Assembly: GCA_946553025.1 (NCBI GenBank)
Contig: CAMNRM010000015.1
Location: 18,250 to 82,249 of the forward strand
DNA: 64,000 nt
DNA from: an uncultured Clostridium sp.
GTDB taxonomy: Bacteria; Bacillota; Clostridia; Lachnospirales; Lachnospiraceae
Reading direction: 5' to 3'
Below the pieces are notes generated by a model, which saw nothing but the letters and a program-made list of their open reading frames with translations, was not told the DNA's origin and made no database searches. This document shows, piece by piece, positions 8,665-17,861 of the stretch. How positions within the stretch are numbered: position 1 is the first letter of the stretch; each line of letters starts with the position of its first letter. The position numbers were made by a program, and so were the translations under genes.

Positions 8665-9522
8665 ATGAGCATTGCATTTGTTACCGACAGCAACAGCGGA
8701 ATTACCCAAAAGGAAGGAGAAAAATTGGGGATTTCGGTGATTCCCATGCCTTTTATGGTTGATGGGAAAACCTATCTGGAGGATATTGATTTAACCCAGG
8801 CACAGTTCTATGAAATGCTGGCTTCGGGAGCAGATATTTCGACTTCCCAGCCTTCGCCGGAAACCGTGACGGATCTGTGGGACGAGTTATTAAAGGAGCA
8901 TGAGAGCATTGTCCACATTCCCATGTCCAGCGGTTTAAGCGGTTCCTGTCAGACGGCGGTGATGCTGGCACAGGATTATGAGGGAAGGGTTTTTGTGGTC
9001 AATAACCAGCGGATCTCCGTTACCCAGAGGCTGTCTGTACTGGAAGGGATGAAGCTTGCGCAGGAGGGAATGCGTGCCGGGCAGATTAAGGACGAACTGG
9101 AACGGACGAGGTTTGACAGCATTATTTATATCTGCGTGGATACCCTGAAATATCTGAAAAAGGGCGGGCGGATTACACCGGCAGCGGCGGCACTGGGAAC
9201 GCTTCTGCGCATTAAGCCGGTGCTGATTATCGAAGGGGAAAAGCTGGACGCCTTTTCCAAAGCACGGACGATGAAGCAGGCCAAGGCGACGATGCTTGCT
9301 GCCGTGCAGAAGGATATGGAAGTTCGTTTTCATCATCTTGCGCCGGAAGATGCACACATCCATTTTGCCCATACACAGAATGAAGAGGCGGCAAAGGAGT
9401 GGATGGAGGAGGTGCGGGCGATGTTTCCGGGGGCGTCATTCCATGCCGATCCGTTGTCCCTGAGCATTGCCTGCCATATCGGGCCGGGAGCACTGGCGAT
9501 TACCTGTACGAAGAAGCTTTGA
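8665..9522 (+). CDS. DegV family fatty-acid-binding protein
   Basis: 285 residues with the family hallmarks: N-terminal IAFVTDSNSGIT, the central TSQPSPETV loop, HIPMSSGLSGSCQTA and LKYLKKGGRI, and a C-terminal HIGPGALAI motif. DegV/FakB proteins bind a fatty acid and in FakAB systems present it to the kinase FakA; no fakA is in this window. AGAGGAG lies just before the ATG. A sharp change in strand composition occurs here: the preceding genes are C-rich on the coding strand while this gene and those after it are G-rich. Confidence 0.9.
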   Translation: MSIAFVTDSNSGITQKEGEKLGISVIPMPFMVDGKTYLEDIDLTQAQFYEMLASGADISTSQPSPETVTDLWDELLKEHESIVHIPMSSGLSGSCQTAVMLAQDYEGRVFVVNNQRISVTQRLSVLEGMKLAQEGMRAGQIKDELERTRFDSIIYICVDTLKYLKKGGRITPAAAALGTLLRIKPVLIIEGEKLDAFSKARTMKQAKATMLAAVQKDMEVRFHHLAPEDAHIHFAHTQNEEAAKEWMEEVRAMFPGASFHADPLSLSIACHIGPGALAITCTKKL

Positions 9523-9586
9523 CCGTCGCCTGTTCCTATAGATTTAGGACAGCGGATAAATAAAAAAGGTGACAGGGGGAAGAGCC

Positions 9587-11209
9587 ATGGCAGTGCTTTG
9601 GAAAAAAATACAGGGCTATTTAAGGCAGGAGAAGCCTTTGACGATCCGGGTCCCGCTGGTTCTTCTTTTATTTGTGGTGGGGCTGGTTCCGGTTGGGATC
9701 TACAGCCAGATTTTTCTGACTTCCGCAGAAAACAGCCAGGTGAGCAGCCGCCAGGTGGATGTGCAGAACCAGTGCCTGATCCTAAGCAGCAAGATGACAA
9801 GGGCCGGATTTATCTCCGATGCGGTAAAGGATGCTTCCTTTATTACGGAGATGAATGTCACGGCAGATTTATTCCACGGACGGATTATGATTGTGGATAA
9901 AAATTATCGGATTATCAAGGATACCTTTGGTCTGGCCGAGGGAAAAATCGTTGTTTCGGAGGAGGTAATCCGCTGTTTTCAGGGAGAGAACAGCAACATG
10001 AACAACAGCGATAAAAACTATTTTGTCCAGACCATTCCTATCTATGAAAATACGCCGGACAAGGCCATCCAGGGTGTTCTGGTGGCGGCGGCATCTACGG
10101 AATACATCCGTCGTCTGTCAGCCTCCGGTGAAGACGAATCCCGGTTCTTTTTAATGATTATGGCGATTTTGCTTCTGCTCTTATCGGTCAGCGCCGCCGA
10201 ACTGTTAATCCGCCCGTTTATCCGCCTGGAACGTATGCTGACCCAGGCAGCGGACGGGAACCTTTCCAGCGATATTCATGAATTTACTTACCGGGAAACA
10301 AAGGAAATTTCCGAAACGGTCAGCAGTATGCTTTCTAAGCTTAAAGAGGTGGATCAGTCCCGCCAGGAGTTTGTTTCCAATGTATCCCATGAACTGAAAA
10401 CACCGATTACTTCGATAAGGGTTCTGGCGGATTCTCTGATGAGTATGGACGGGGCTTCCGTGGAGCTTTACCAGGAGTTTATGCGGGATATTTCGGATGA
10501 AATTGACCGGGAGAGCAAGATTATCGACGATCTTCTGTCGCTGGTGAAGATGGATAAGGCAGGAGAGGCCCAGATGAAGGTCAGCCCGATTTCCATTAAT
10601 CAGCTGATGGAAATGATCTTAAAGCGCCTTCGCCCCATTGCCGGAAAGCGCAATGTAGAACTGATTTATGAGAGCATCCGGGAGGTAAGTGCGGATGTGG
10701 ATGAGGTAAAACTCTCCCTGGCCTTTAATAATTTGGTGGAAAATGCCATTAAGTATAATGTGGATGACGGCTGGGTCAAGGTAAAACTCGATGCCGATCA
10801 CAAAGCGTTTTATGTCACGGTTGCCGACTCCGGCATAGGTATCCCGGAGGAATTCCAGCGCTATATTTTTGACCGTTTTTACCGTGTAGATAAGGCCAGA
10901 TCCCGGGAAACCGGAGGAACCGGCCTGGGTCTTGCCATCACAAAAAGCGTTATCCTGATGCACCATGGAACCGTAAAAGTGGAGAGCCGGGAAGGCGAGG
11001 GAACCGTATTTACCGTGCGTATTCCGCTGAATTATGTACCTTCCGGAGCCGGAAAAAACGGCGCAAATCCTGCCGGGACAGTGAAGAATTCCCCGGCGTT
11101 AAAGAGCTTTTGGATAGGCTATCCCAGAAAGGAAAAGGACAGCAAAAAGCAGAAGAATACACGGGGAGAAACTCCCAGACCAAAGGAGGCAGGGGATGGA
11201 AAAAGGTAG
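9587..11209 (+). CDS. Membrane sensor histidine kinase with HAMP domain
   Basis: A 540-residue two-component kinase. An N-terminal membrane helix (VLLLFVVGLVPVGIYSQ) and a second near residues 190-210 bracket an extracellular sensor region. A HAMP linker follows, then the H-box FVSNVSHELKTPITSIR with the phospho-accepting His, the N-box NNLVENAIKYN, G1 DSGIGIPEE and G2 GGTGLGLAI. The C-terminal ~50 residues are a basic low-complexity tail. ATG 9587 is preferred over an upstream GTG at 9569 because AGGGGGA is 6 bases before it. No response regulator is adjacent, so it is an orphan within this window. It overlaps the next gene by 14 bases. Confidence 0.9.
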   Translation: MAVLWKKIQGYLRQEKPLTIRVPLVLLLFVVGLVPVGIYSQIFLTSAENSQVSSRQVDVQNQCLILSSKMTRAGFISDAVKDASFITEMNVTADLFHGRIMIVDKNYRIIKDTFGLAEGKIVVSEEVIRCFQGENSNMNNSDKNYFVQTIPIYENTPDKAIQGVLVAAASTEYIRRLSASGEDESRFFLMIMAILLLLLSVSAAELLIRPFIRLERMLTQAADGNLSSDIHEFTYRETKEISETVSSMLSKLKEVDQSRQEFVSNVSHELKTPITSIRVLADSLMSMDGASVELYQEFMRDISDEIDRESKIIDDLLSLVKMDKAGEAQMKVSPISINQLMEMILKRLRPIAGKRNVELIYESIREVSADVDEVKLSLAFNNLVENAIKYNVDDGWVKVKLDADHKAFYVTVADSGIGIPEEFQRYIFDRFYRVDKARSRETGGTGLGLAITKSVILMHHGTVKVESREGEGTVFTVRIPLNYVPSGAGKNGANPAGTVKNSPALKSFWIGYPRKEKDSKKQKNTRGETPRPKEAGDGKR

Positions 11210-12155
11210 AACAAAGACAGGCTTTTTTCGGGCAATAACCTTCCTTTTGTCCCTGGTTTTTCTGCTGCTTTCCGGCTGTCAGCGGGGAAACGGCGGGGAG
11301 GATGCATCCAGCGAGGCGAAGGAAAATACCTATACGATATATTATCTGAATACAAATATGACAAAGATGTCCGAGGTTCCCTATGAGGCTTTGGGGGAGG
11401 ATCTGAGCAGCCTGGTCTGGGAATTATACGATCAGCTTCTCAATGTCCCGGCGGATGTGGATGTAAAATCACCGCTTCCGGCAAGATCGGAGCTTCAGCG
11501 GATTCAGTGGGAATCCAATGTTTTATACCTGTATTTTGATATTAATTATACGATGATGAATTCCAGCCATGAGATCCTGTGCAGGGCTGCACTGACCAAG
11601 ACATTGACACAGATTAGCGGGGTGGAGTACATCAATATTTACACCGGGGATCAGCCGCTGATGGACAGCCAGGGAAATCCGGTGGGTATGCTGAGTGCAG
11701 GGGATTTTGTGGACAGCATCAGCGATGTTAATGCGTTTGAGAAATCGGAATTAACCCTGTATTTTGCCGATGAAACCGGGGAATATCTGGTGGAAGAGCG
11801 ACGGGAAGTGATGCACAGCATGAATACTTCGATGGAGCGGCTAATCGTGGAACAACTTTTAGAAGGGCCGGAATATGCGGGCTATAAGGCCACGCTTCCC
11901 GCAGAAGCAAAGCTTCTTAATATTTCCGTGACCGATAACGTCTGTTACCTGAATTTTGATTCGGCATTCTTGTACAGCGGGCTGGATGTCAAGGAGGAAA
12001 TCTCCCTGTATTCGGTGATTGACTCTTTAACCCAGCTAACCACCGTAAACCGGGTGCAGTTTTCCGTCAACGGCTCGCCGGCAGTGATGTTTCGGGATAC
12101 GATTTCGTTAAATACCTTGTTTGAACAAAATATGGATTATGTGAGAGGAGAATAA
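11196..12155 (+). CDS. GerMN-domain lipoprotein
   Basis: A 319-residue predicted lipoprotein with a basic start, a hydrophobic stretch and lipobox LLSGC (Cys28). Two GerMN-type modules follow (roughly residues 45-165 and 180-310), each with the YLYFDINYT / CYLNFDSAF strand typical of the domain. GerM-like proteins act in the cell envelope and in spore formation. The gene starts inside the 3' end of the kinase gene behind AAAGGAGG and stops two bases before comEC. The kinase may therefore sense envelope state and be co-expressed with this protein; that link is inference. Confidence 0.8.
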   Translation: MEKGRTKTGFFRAITFLLSLVFLLLSGCQRGNGGEDASSEAKENTYTIYYLNTNMTKMSEVPYEALGEDLSSLVWELYDQLLNVPADVDVKSPLPARSELQRIQWESNVLYLYFDINYTMMNSSHEILCRAALTKTLTQISGVEYINIYTGDQPLMDSQGNPVGMLSAGDFVDSISDVNAFEKSELTLYFADETGEYLVEERREVMHSMNTSMERLIVEQLLEGPEYAGYKATLPAEAKLLNISVTDNVCYLNFDSAFLYSGLDVKEEISLYSVIDSLTQLTTVNRVQFSVNGSPAVMFRDTISLNTLFEQNMDYVRGE

Positions 12156-12156
12156 A

Positions 12157-14820
12157 TTGAATCAACGACCGCTTTTTGTCGCGGCAACAGGCTTCGTACT
12201 TGGAGAGGTATGCGCTTTGCTGGCAGAGGGCGGAATAAATGATTTAAGGGCAGAGTCTGTCCGATATTTGCTTTTTGGTGTTCTGGCATCGGGTGCTTTG
12301 CTTTTTGGTGTCTTGGATTCTTTTGCAAAAAATAAAAAAAAGGGCAGAAGTATGCATGGAAAACGGTGGATACTTCTGCTTTTATGCGTTTTTTTCGCCG
12401 GTTATGGACGGATGGCGTGGGAAATCCGGGAATGGGAGAGAATCGAAGAAAGGATTTGGGAAGATGAAGAAGTTGTTTGCCTGACCGGAAAGGTGATTAA
12501 AATCCGGGAAAAGGAGAAAAACACCGTGCTTACCATAAACACCGGGGAGTTTGGGAAGGTTCTGGTTTATATTGAAAAGGAAGATGTGGAAAAGGAAGAT
12601 AGGGAAAAAGAAGATAGGGAAAAGGAAGAATGGGTAAAGGAAGAAGAACACCCCGCAGAAAAACCGCGCATAGGAGGCACGGTAAAGGTAAAGGGAGAGG
12701 TCAGCCGTTTCCAAAAAGCAGGAAACCCGGGAGAGTTTGATCTTAAGGCGTACTATACTTCTTTAGGGATTTCGACGGCAGTATTTGCCTGGGAGGTGCG
12801 GTGTGAGGAGGAAAAAGGCTATTCGCCCTATCTGGATGCCCTGTACCGCTTTCAGTGTTTTTGCGGCAGGGTATTTGCAAGGATCTGTACGCCGGAGGAC
12901 GAGGGGATTTTTCAGGCGGCAATCCTTGGGGATAAGGATAAAATGGAGCAGGATATCAGGGATTTATACCAGAAAAACGGCATTGCCCATCTTCTGGCCA
13001 TCAGCGGGCTGCATCTGTCCCTGATTGGTGCGGGTCTGCACAGGATTTTGCGCAGGTGCGGTCTGGGCTACGGCCTTTCGGGGCTTCTTGCTGCTGCTGT
13101 GATCGTCAGCTACGGAATACTCACCGGTGCTTCCGGCTCTGCCCTTCGTGCGGTAATTATGCTGGCTGTTTCGTTTCTTGCCGCCTTTCTTGGACGAACC
13201 TATGATTTGCTGTCGGCCCTTTCCCTGGCTTTGCTGCTTTTAAGCGGGGCAAGTCCGTTTTCCATTACCCAGAGCGGATTTCAGTTATCCTTTGGGGTCG
13301 TGCTTGGGATTGGGATTTTGGGTAAGGCTTTGGAGAGCAGCCCCAAAATCCTGAAGGATAGTCCTATGCCGTGCGGCAGGAATAAAAAAACGGAAAGAAG
13401 GTGGATGCAGGGCTTAAAAATCAGTGCAGCCGTTCAGCTGGCAACTGCGCCGGTAGTGCTCTGGCATTATTTTCAGATTCCGGTCTACGGCGTGGTTTTA
13501 AACCTTTTTGTGGTTCCCCTGATGGGTTATGTGGTGATTTCAGGGCTTCTGGGACTTTTGGCCGGAACATTTTTTTACGATGCAGGGGTGATGGCTGTGG
13601 GAAGCGGGCATTATATTCTGCAGTTTTATCAGCGCTTATGTGAACTGACCTCCCGGCTTCCCGGCAGCCTCCTTATCTGGGGAAGGCCGAAAGGGTTTCA
13701 GATTTTTTTGTATTACCTGTTTCTTGGGGGAATGATTCTGGGACTGCATGGGTTAAAGAGGAAAGAAAAGGAGTGGACAGAGGGTGAAGGGTTAAAAAGG
13801 CAAGAAAAAGAATGGACAGAGGGTGAAGGGTTAAAAAAGTTAAGGATACAGCGATGGGGGATTATTTTTACAGGAAGTCTGCTGTGTATATTATGTATGA
13901 AGCCGCGGCCGCAGTCCGGGCTGGATATTGCCGTGCTGGATGTCGGTCAGGGGGACGGAATCGTTTTGCAGTGTGAGGGAGGAAGAACAGAAACCAGGGG
14001 AATATTGTGGCAGGGAGAAAGGGAAGGGAATAAGGAGGGTGCAGAGGAGGTTTTGCAGCAGGCCGTGATCTTAATCGACGGGGGAAGTTCAAGTGAGAAG
14101 CGGCTGGGGGAAAATCGGCTGGAGCCCTATCTGAAATCCGAAGGGATCTCCCGGATTGATTTTGCCGTGGTCAGCCATGGCGATGCCGATCATACCAGCG
14201 GGCTTTTGTATCTGCTTAAAGAATGTCCGGAGATAGAGATAGGGTGTCTGATTCTGCCGGAGGCGGGGAGAGAAGATTCGGGCTATGAAAAACTTATTTA
14301 TGCGGCTAAGAAGCGGGGGATTGTCGTGGGCTGCATGGATGCCGGCGATAAAATCCAGGCGGGAAGCTGTCTTCTTACCTGTTTTTATCCGGGAGAGGGG
14401 ATGGACATTGATTTTTCGGACAGGAATCAGCAGTCTTTGGTTATCCGGGTTGATTATCAGGATTTTCACATGCTCTTTACCGGGGATGTGGGCCAGGAGG
14501 GGGAGAAGATGGCTTTGGACTACGCGGGAGAGGAGGCGTTTTCGATGGTTCAGGTATTAAAGGCAGCACACCACGGATCGCGGTTTTCCAATGGAGAAGA
14601 TTTTCTGGCGGCAGTTCATCCGGCCTGGACGGTGATATCCTACGGCGAGGGGAATTCCTATGGACATCCCCATGAAGAAACCATTGAGCGGCTGGAAAAA
14701 GAAGGGAGTACCGTGCTGGAAACCGGAAAAATGGGGGCGGTTCTTCTGCATGTCGAAAAGGGAAGGGTCAGATGCCGCGGCTATAAATTCTGTGAAAGGA
14801 ACAGTGAACAGCAGCAATGA
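12157..14820 (+). CDS. comEC: DNA internalization protein ComEC/Rec2
   Basis: An 887-residue three-part protein: N-terminal OB-like region, the Competence membrane domain with NGIAHLLAISGLHLSL, and a C-terminal metallo-beta-lactamase-like domain (LDVGQGDGIVLQ, VVSHGDADHTSGLLYL, LKAAHHGSRFSN). ComEC forms the channel that imports single-stranded DNA in competent cells. The start is TTG at 12157, with AGAGGAG 6 bases upstream and no suitable ATG nearby. There is a Lys/Glu/Asp-rich low-complexity stretch at 12580-12650 and a tandemly repeated 13-residue segment at 13762-13839 between the membrane and hydrolase domains. Other late competence genes are not in the window. Confidence 0.9.
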   Translation: MNQRPLFVAATGFVLGEVCALLAEGGINDLRAESVRYLLFGVLASGALLFGVLDSFAKNKKKGRSMHGKRWILLLLCVFFAGYGRMAWEIREWERIEERIWEDEEVVCLTGKVIKIREKEKNTVLTINTGEFGKVLVYIEKEDVEKEDREKEDREKEEWVKEEEHPAEKPRIGGTVKVKGEVSRFQKAGNPGEFDLKAYYTSLGISTAVFAWEVRCEEEKGYSPYLDALYRFQCFCGRVFARICTPEDEGIFQAAILGDKDKMEQDIRDLYQKNGIAHLLAISGLHLSLIGAGLHRILRRCGLGYGLSGLLAAAVIVSYGILTGASGSALRAVIMLAVSFLAAFLGRTYDLLSALSLALLLLSGASPFSITQSGFQLSFGVVLGIGILGKALESSPKILKDSPMPCGRNKKTERRWMQGLKISAAVQLATAPVVLWHYFQIPVYGVVLNLFVVPLMGYVVISGLLGLLAGTFFYDAGVMAVGSGHYILQFYQRLCELTSRLPGSLLIWGRPKGFQIFLYYLFLGGMILGLHGLKRKEKEWTEGEGLKRQEKEWTEGEGLKKLRIQRWGIIFTGSLLCILCMKPRPQSGLDIAVLDVGQGDGIVLQCEGGRTETRGILWQGEREGNKEGAEEVLQQAVILIDGGSSSEKRLGENRLEPYLKSEGISRIDFAVVSHGDADHTSGLLYLLKECPEIEIGCLILPEAGREDSGYEKLIYAAKKRGIVVGCMDAGDKIQAGSCLLTCFYPGEGMDIDFSDRNQQSLVIRVDYQDFHMLFTGDVGQEGEKMALDYAGEEAFSMVQVLKAAHHGSRFSNGEDFLAAVHPAWTVISYGEGNSYGHPHEETIERLEKEGSTVLETGKMGAVLLHVEKGRVRCRGYKFCERNSEQQQ
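13762..13839 (+). repeat. 39-bp in-frame tandem duplication inside comEC
   Basis: Two adjacent 39-base units (13762-13800 and 13801-13839) differ at only a few positions and encode two 13-residue copies built around EKEWTEGEGLK. The unit is a multiple of three, so the frame is kept. It lies in the linker before the metallo-beta-lactamase-like domain, where length variation is tolerable. Confidence 0.85.
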
Positions 14821-14972
14821 CCCCTAACCTGTTGCCACCTGGTTTTTGATGAAATAAGGGGATTTGGTTGCTTTTTAGCCGGAAATTGGATATAGTAGTC
14901 TGAGAAATGCATGGAGCACAGGCAGTAATCATCAATGCTTAAAAGTCTTATAAGTCTTAAAGGGGAAAAAGG

Positions 14973-15947
14973 ATGCAGACATTAAATCAGCACATCAAAG
15001 AGAGAAATTTTAAACGGGCTTACTTAATCTTTGGCGAGGAAAATTTTCTAAAGCGCAGTTATAAAAACAGGCTTCGTGCGTCCATTCTCGGGGATGATAC
15101 CATGAACTATCATTATTTTGAAGGGAAGGGGATTAATCTTTCGGAGGTTATCAGTCTGGCGGATACGATGCCTTTTTTTGCCAATCACCGCTTAATTCTT
15201 ATAGAAGGGAGCGGCCTGTTTAAGGGAAACGCGGATGAACTGGTGGAATACCTTCCGAATCTTCCGGAAACCACCTGTATGGTTTTTGTCGAAGATGAGG
15301 TGGATAAGAGAAGCCGGATGTATAAGGCAGTGAAAAAATACGGTTATGCCGCAGAGATGGAAAGGCAGTCTTCGGGGCAGCTGGCAAAATGGGCAGCCGG
15401 GCTTTTGGCAAAGGAAGGAAAAAAAATCACGGCTTCGACTATGGAGGTTTTTCTGGGAAGAGTGGGAGAGGATATGGAAAATATCCGCTCGGAACTGGAT
15501 AAGCTGATAAGCTATACCCTGGGCAGGGATGTGATTACGGTGCAGGATGTGGAGGCGGTCTGTACGATGCAGGTGACGAACCAGATTTTTGAGATGGTGG
15601 GGGCGATTTCCGGAAGGATGCCGGCAAAGGCGATGAAACTCTATGAGGATCTCTTAATCTTAAAGGAACCGCCGATGCGGATTTTGTTCTTAATTGCCCG
15701 GCAGTTTAACCAGCTTCTACAGGTGCGGGAGATGAGCAAAAAGGGGCTTAGCCGTGCGGAGATAGCCTCACAGCTTAAGATTCCCCCCTTTGCCGTGGGA
15801 AAACTCACAACCCAGGCCAGGGCCTTTTCCAGGGAACAGATTTTTTCCTATGTGCAGGAGTGTGTGGACATGGAGGAAGCCGTAAAGCAGGGACGACTTT
15901 CGGACAGGATGGCTGTGGAACTTTTGATTTGCAGAAATTATTCCTGA
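14973..15947 (+). CDS. holA: DNA polymerase III subunit delta
   Basis: A 324-residue clamp-loader subunit with the family start (IKERNFKRAYLIFGEENFLK), the acidic-hydrophobic segment MVFVEDEVDKRSRMYKAV, the middle EVFLGRVGEDMENIRSELDK region and the C-terminal helical collar (QFNQLLQVREMSKKGLS). As in other HolA proteins there is no working Walker A. It helps to open the beta clamp at the replication fork. The order comEC-holA followed by convergent rpsT is common in Firmicutes. The 150 bases upstream hold no recognisable gene. Confidence 0.9.
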   Translation: MQTLNQHIKERNFKRAYLIFGEENFLKRSYKNRLRASILGDDTMNYHYFEGKGINLSEVISLADTMPFFANHRLILIEGSGLFKGNADELVEYLPNLPETTCMVFVEDEVDKRSRMYKAVKKYGYAAEMERQSSGQLAKWAAGLLAKEGKKITASTMEVFLGRVGEDMENIRSELDKLISYTLGRDVITVQDVEAVCTMQVTNQIFEMVGAISGRMPAKAMKLYEDLLILKEPPMRILFLIARQFNQLLQVREMSKKGLSRAEIASQLKIPPFAVGKLTTQARAFSREQIFSYVQECVDMEEAVKQGRLSDRMAVELLICRNYS

Positions 15948-16044
15948 AAACCTTTATTCGGCACAAATCTTCTATAAATTGTGACGCACATCTGACAGTA
16001 GCCAATTTTCAAATATACTCTAAATGGAAGAAAAAAATAATATA

Positions 16045-16090
16045 AAAAAACACCCGGATCGCCACACCTGCGGTTCGGGAGTTTTCTTTT
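16045..16090. terminator. Bidirectional intrinsic terminator between holA and rpsT
   Basis: An imperfect hairpin has outer arms AAAACaCCCG and CGGGaGTTTT and an inner CGC/GCG, with an A-run on one side and a T-rich run on the other. It can therefore end transcription of holA rightward and rpsT leftward. It sits in the spacer between the convergent genes. Confidence 0.7.
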
Positions 16091-16144
16091 GGGTTAATTT
16101 GCAATGGACGAATGCTTATCCATAATCTTGTTGTTATCTATAAA

Positions 16145-16408
16145 TTAAGCAATTGCATTTACAGCTTTGGCTAAACGGGATACTTTGCGGGAAGCCGTAT
16201 TCTTGTGGTATACGCCTTTGCTGGTAGCCTTGTCAATTTCCGTTGTAGCAGCTAATAATGCAGCCTGTGCAGCAGCCTTGTCACCGGCAGCAATAGCAGC
16301 GTCTACCTTCTTAATCGAAGTTTTAACCTTGGAGCGAATTGCTTTGTTTCTCGCAGCCTTTGTCTGGTTTACTAAGATTCTCTTCTTAGCGGACTTAATA
16401 TTTGCCAT
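16145..16408 (-). CDS. rpsT: 30S ribosomal protein S20
   Basis: An 87-residue, Lys/Ala-rich protein beginning MANIKSAKKRILVNQ, with KGVYHKNTASRKVSRL near the C-terminus, as in S20. It binds 16S rRNA early in small-subunit assembly. The start at 16408 is chosen because GGAGGTG precedes it; the longer frame upstream adds 15 residues foreign to the family. It is read opposite to its neighbours from its own promoter at 16495-16523. Confidence 0.97.
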   Translation of the reverse strand: MANIKSAKKRILVNQTKAARNKAIRSKVKTSIKKVDAAIAAGDKAAAQAALLAATTEIDKATSKGVYHKNTASRKVSRLAKAVNAIA

Positions 16409-16494
16409 TTCGTGCACCTCCATTCCTATCTTAATCTTTGTGTTTTCCATCAAAGTCTGGACACGGACAGTTCAATGTGAAACATACATCTACC

Positions 16495-16523
16495 ATAATA
16501 CTCAAAAGAAGGGAAGATGTCAA
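16495..16523 (-). promoter_or_regulatory. rpsT promoter
   Basis: On the reverse strand TTGACA (16518-16523) is followed after 17 bases by TATTAT (16495-16500), a near-consensus sigma-A promoter. It lies about 90 bases before the rpsT start and leaves a leader of some 80 bases. Confidence 0.8.
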
Positions 16524-16563
16524 TACATAATTCAAGGTTTTTTGCGAAAAATAGGGATGAATG

Positions 16564-16586
16564 ATACTGTTCACAGGTGTTCACCA
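16564..16586 (-). repeat. Degenerate copy of the dispersed GTTACTGT palindrome
   Basis: Read on the reverse strand, the sequence GGTGAACACCTGTGAACAGT resembles the dispersed element seen at 26676, 33672, 17803 and 51191. One arm is lost. It lies between the divergent rpsT and gpr genes. Confidence 0.4.
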
Positions 16587-16610
16587 TAAAATAAATGATG
16601 CCGGAAAGGG

Positions 16611-17723
16611 ATGAATAAAGCGATGGAAGGAATAAGATGTATTTTTGCCGGAAAAAAGCGCAGAGGAAGGCGGCTGAAGTTTGGAAAAGCGAATTTTAGG
16701 AAAATGAAAGCAGGGCGAAAAAACATCCTGCAAAAGGGAAAGCGCCGGGAGGGGCTGGAACTGCGGACGGACCTGGCTCTGGAAGAGAAGGAGAGATTTC
16801 AGGGAAACGGCGGGGAGATCCGGGGAGTTTCTCTGCGGGAATGGGATTATTCGGAAGAAAAAATCAAGGTTACGGAGGTAAAGGTTCTCAATGAACAGGG
16901 GGCAAAGGCCATGGGCAAGGAGATGGGAACCTACCTTACCATTGAAGCTGGGGGGCTGGAAGAACAGGAAAAGGAGTTTGAGGAGGTGCTGGCGAAAAAG
17001 ACAGCCGGTCAGCTTAAAAAGCTGGTTTGGGGGCTTAAAGAGGGCGGAAAGGGCGGAATGGAAACGAAAAGATTAAAGGTTTTGGTGGTGGGCCTTGGAA
17101 ATCTCTATGTGACGCCGGATTCCCTTGGTCCAAGGGTTTTGCAGCATCTTCCCATGACCAGACATTTTGATGTGCAGTACGGCAAAGGATTTTTAAAGGA
17201 GCACCAGATGGCCTCCGTCAGCGGGATTGCGCCGGGGGTGATGGCACAGACGGGGATGGAAACGGCGGAAATCTTAAAGGGTGTGGTCGAGGAAACCAAA
17301 CCGGAACTGGTGATTGCCATCGATGCATTGGCCGCCAGGAGCGTACATCGCCTGGGCTGTACCATTCAGCTTACCGATACGGGAATCCGTCCGGGTTCCG
17401 GTGTCGGAAATCACCGGAGCGGGCTGACGAAGGAAAGCCTGGGTGTGCCGGTTTTAGCGGTGGGCGTTCCTACCGTGGTCGGTGCGGCGGCGATTGTGCA
17501 GGATACGATTGGGGCGCTGGTGAAAGCGCTGGAAGGCGGAAACGGCACCAGGGGAGCGGGACAGTATCTGGGCAGTCTGGAGCCGGAAGAACAGTATGCC
17601 CTGATTCGTGAACTGCTGGAGCCGGAGTTTGGCCCGATGTTCGTGACGCCGCCGGATATTGAAGAGCGGGTGGAGAAACTGGGAGAGGTGATTTCACGGG
17701 CGATTGAACTTGCTCTGATGTGA
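16611..17723 (+). CDS. gpr: GPR endopeptidase (germination protease)
   Basis: The aspartic-type protease that degrades small acid-soluble spore proteins at germination. The 370-residue frame has LRTDLALEEKE (the usual region after the propeptide), VVGLGNLYVTPDSLGPRV, the SGIAPGVMAQTGMET motif, IAIDALAARSVHRLG and GSGVGNHRSGL. It marks the host as a spore former. The start is uncertain: ATG 16611 gives about 53 residues before RTDLA, longer than the short propeptide of known GPRs. ATG 16704, behind an AGGA, would give 22. spoIIP follows, as in many Firmicutes. Confidence 0.9.
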   Translation: MNKAMEGIRCIFAGKKRRGRRLKFGKANFRKMKAGRKNILQKGKRREGLELRTDLALEEKERFQGNGGEIRGVSLREWDYSEEKIKVTEVKVLNEQGAKAMGKEMGTYLTIEAGGLEEQEKEFEEVLAKKTAGQLKKLVWGLKEGGKGGMETKRLKVLVVGLGNLYVTPDSLGPRVLQHLPMTRHFDVQYGKGFLKEHQMASVSGIAPGVMAQTGMETAEILKGVVEETKPELVIAIDALAARSVHRLGCTIQLTDTGIRPGSGVGNHRSGLTKESLGVPVLAVGVPTVVGAAAIVQDTIGALVKALEGGNGTRGAGQYLGSLEPEEQYALIRELLEPEFGPMFVTPPDIEERVEKLGEVISRAIELALM

Positions 17724-17802
17724 ATGTATATTGTCTGCACAGGAAAGCAAGATTATGGTTCAGGGACAGGATTTTCTGCATAGGATAGTAAATAGAAAAA
17801 TG

Positions 17803-17828
17803 GTTGCTGTGAATATGTGAACAGCAGC
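17803..17828 (+). repeat. Variant copy of the dispersed palindrome with compensating arm changes
   Basis: Arms GTTGCTGT and ACAGCAGC flank a 10-base loop similar to that of the copies at 26676 and 33672. The A-T pair of those copies is a G-C pair here, so the stem is kept. It overlaps a potential GTG start at 17817, which argues that spoIIP starts further downstream. Confidence 0.6.
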
Positions 17829-17861
17829 GAAAAAGGAAACAGGGCAGGTGACGGCAGGCGG

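Noticed and set aside
14795..14820. Further copy of the dispersed palindrome at the end of comEC
   Set aside because: Only a short AACAGTGAACAGC stretch is similar and there are no paired arms.
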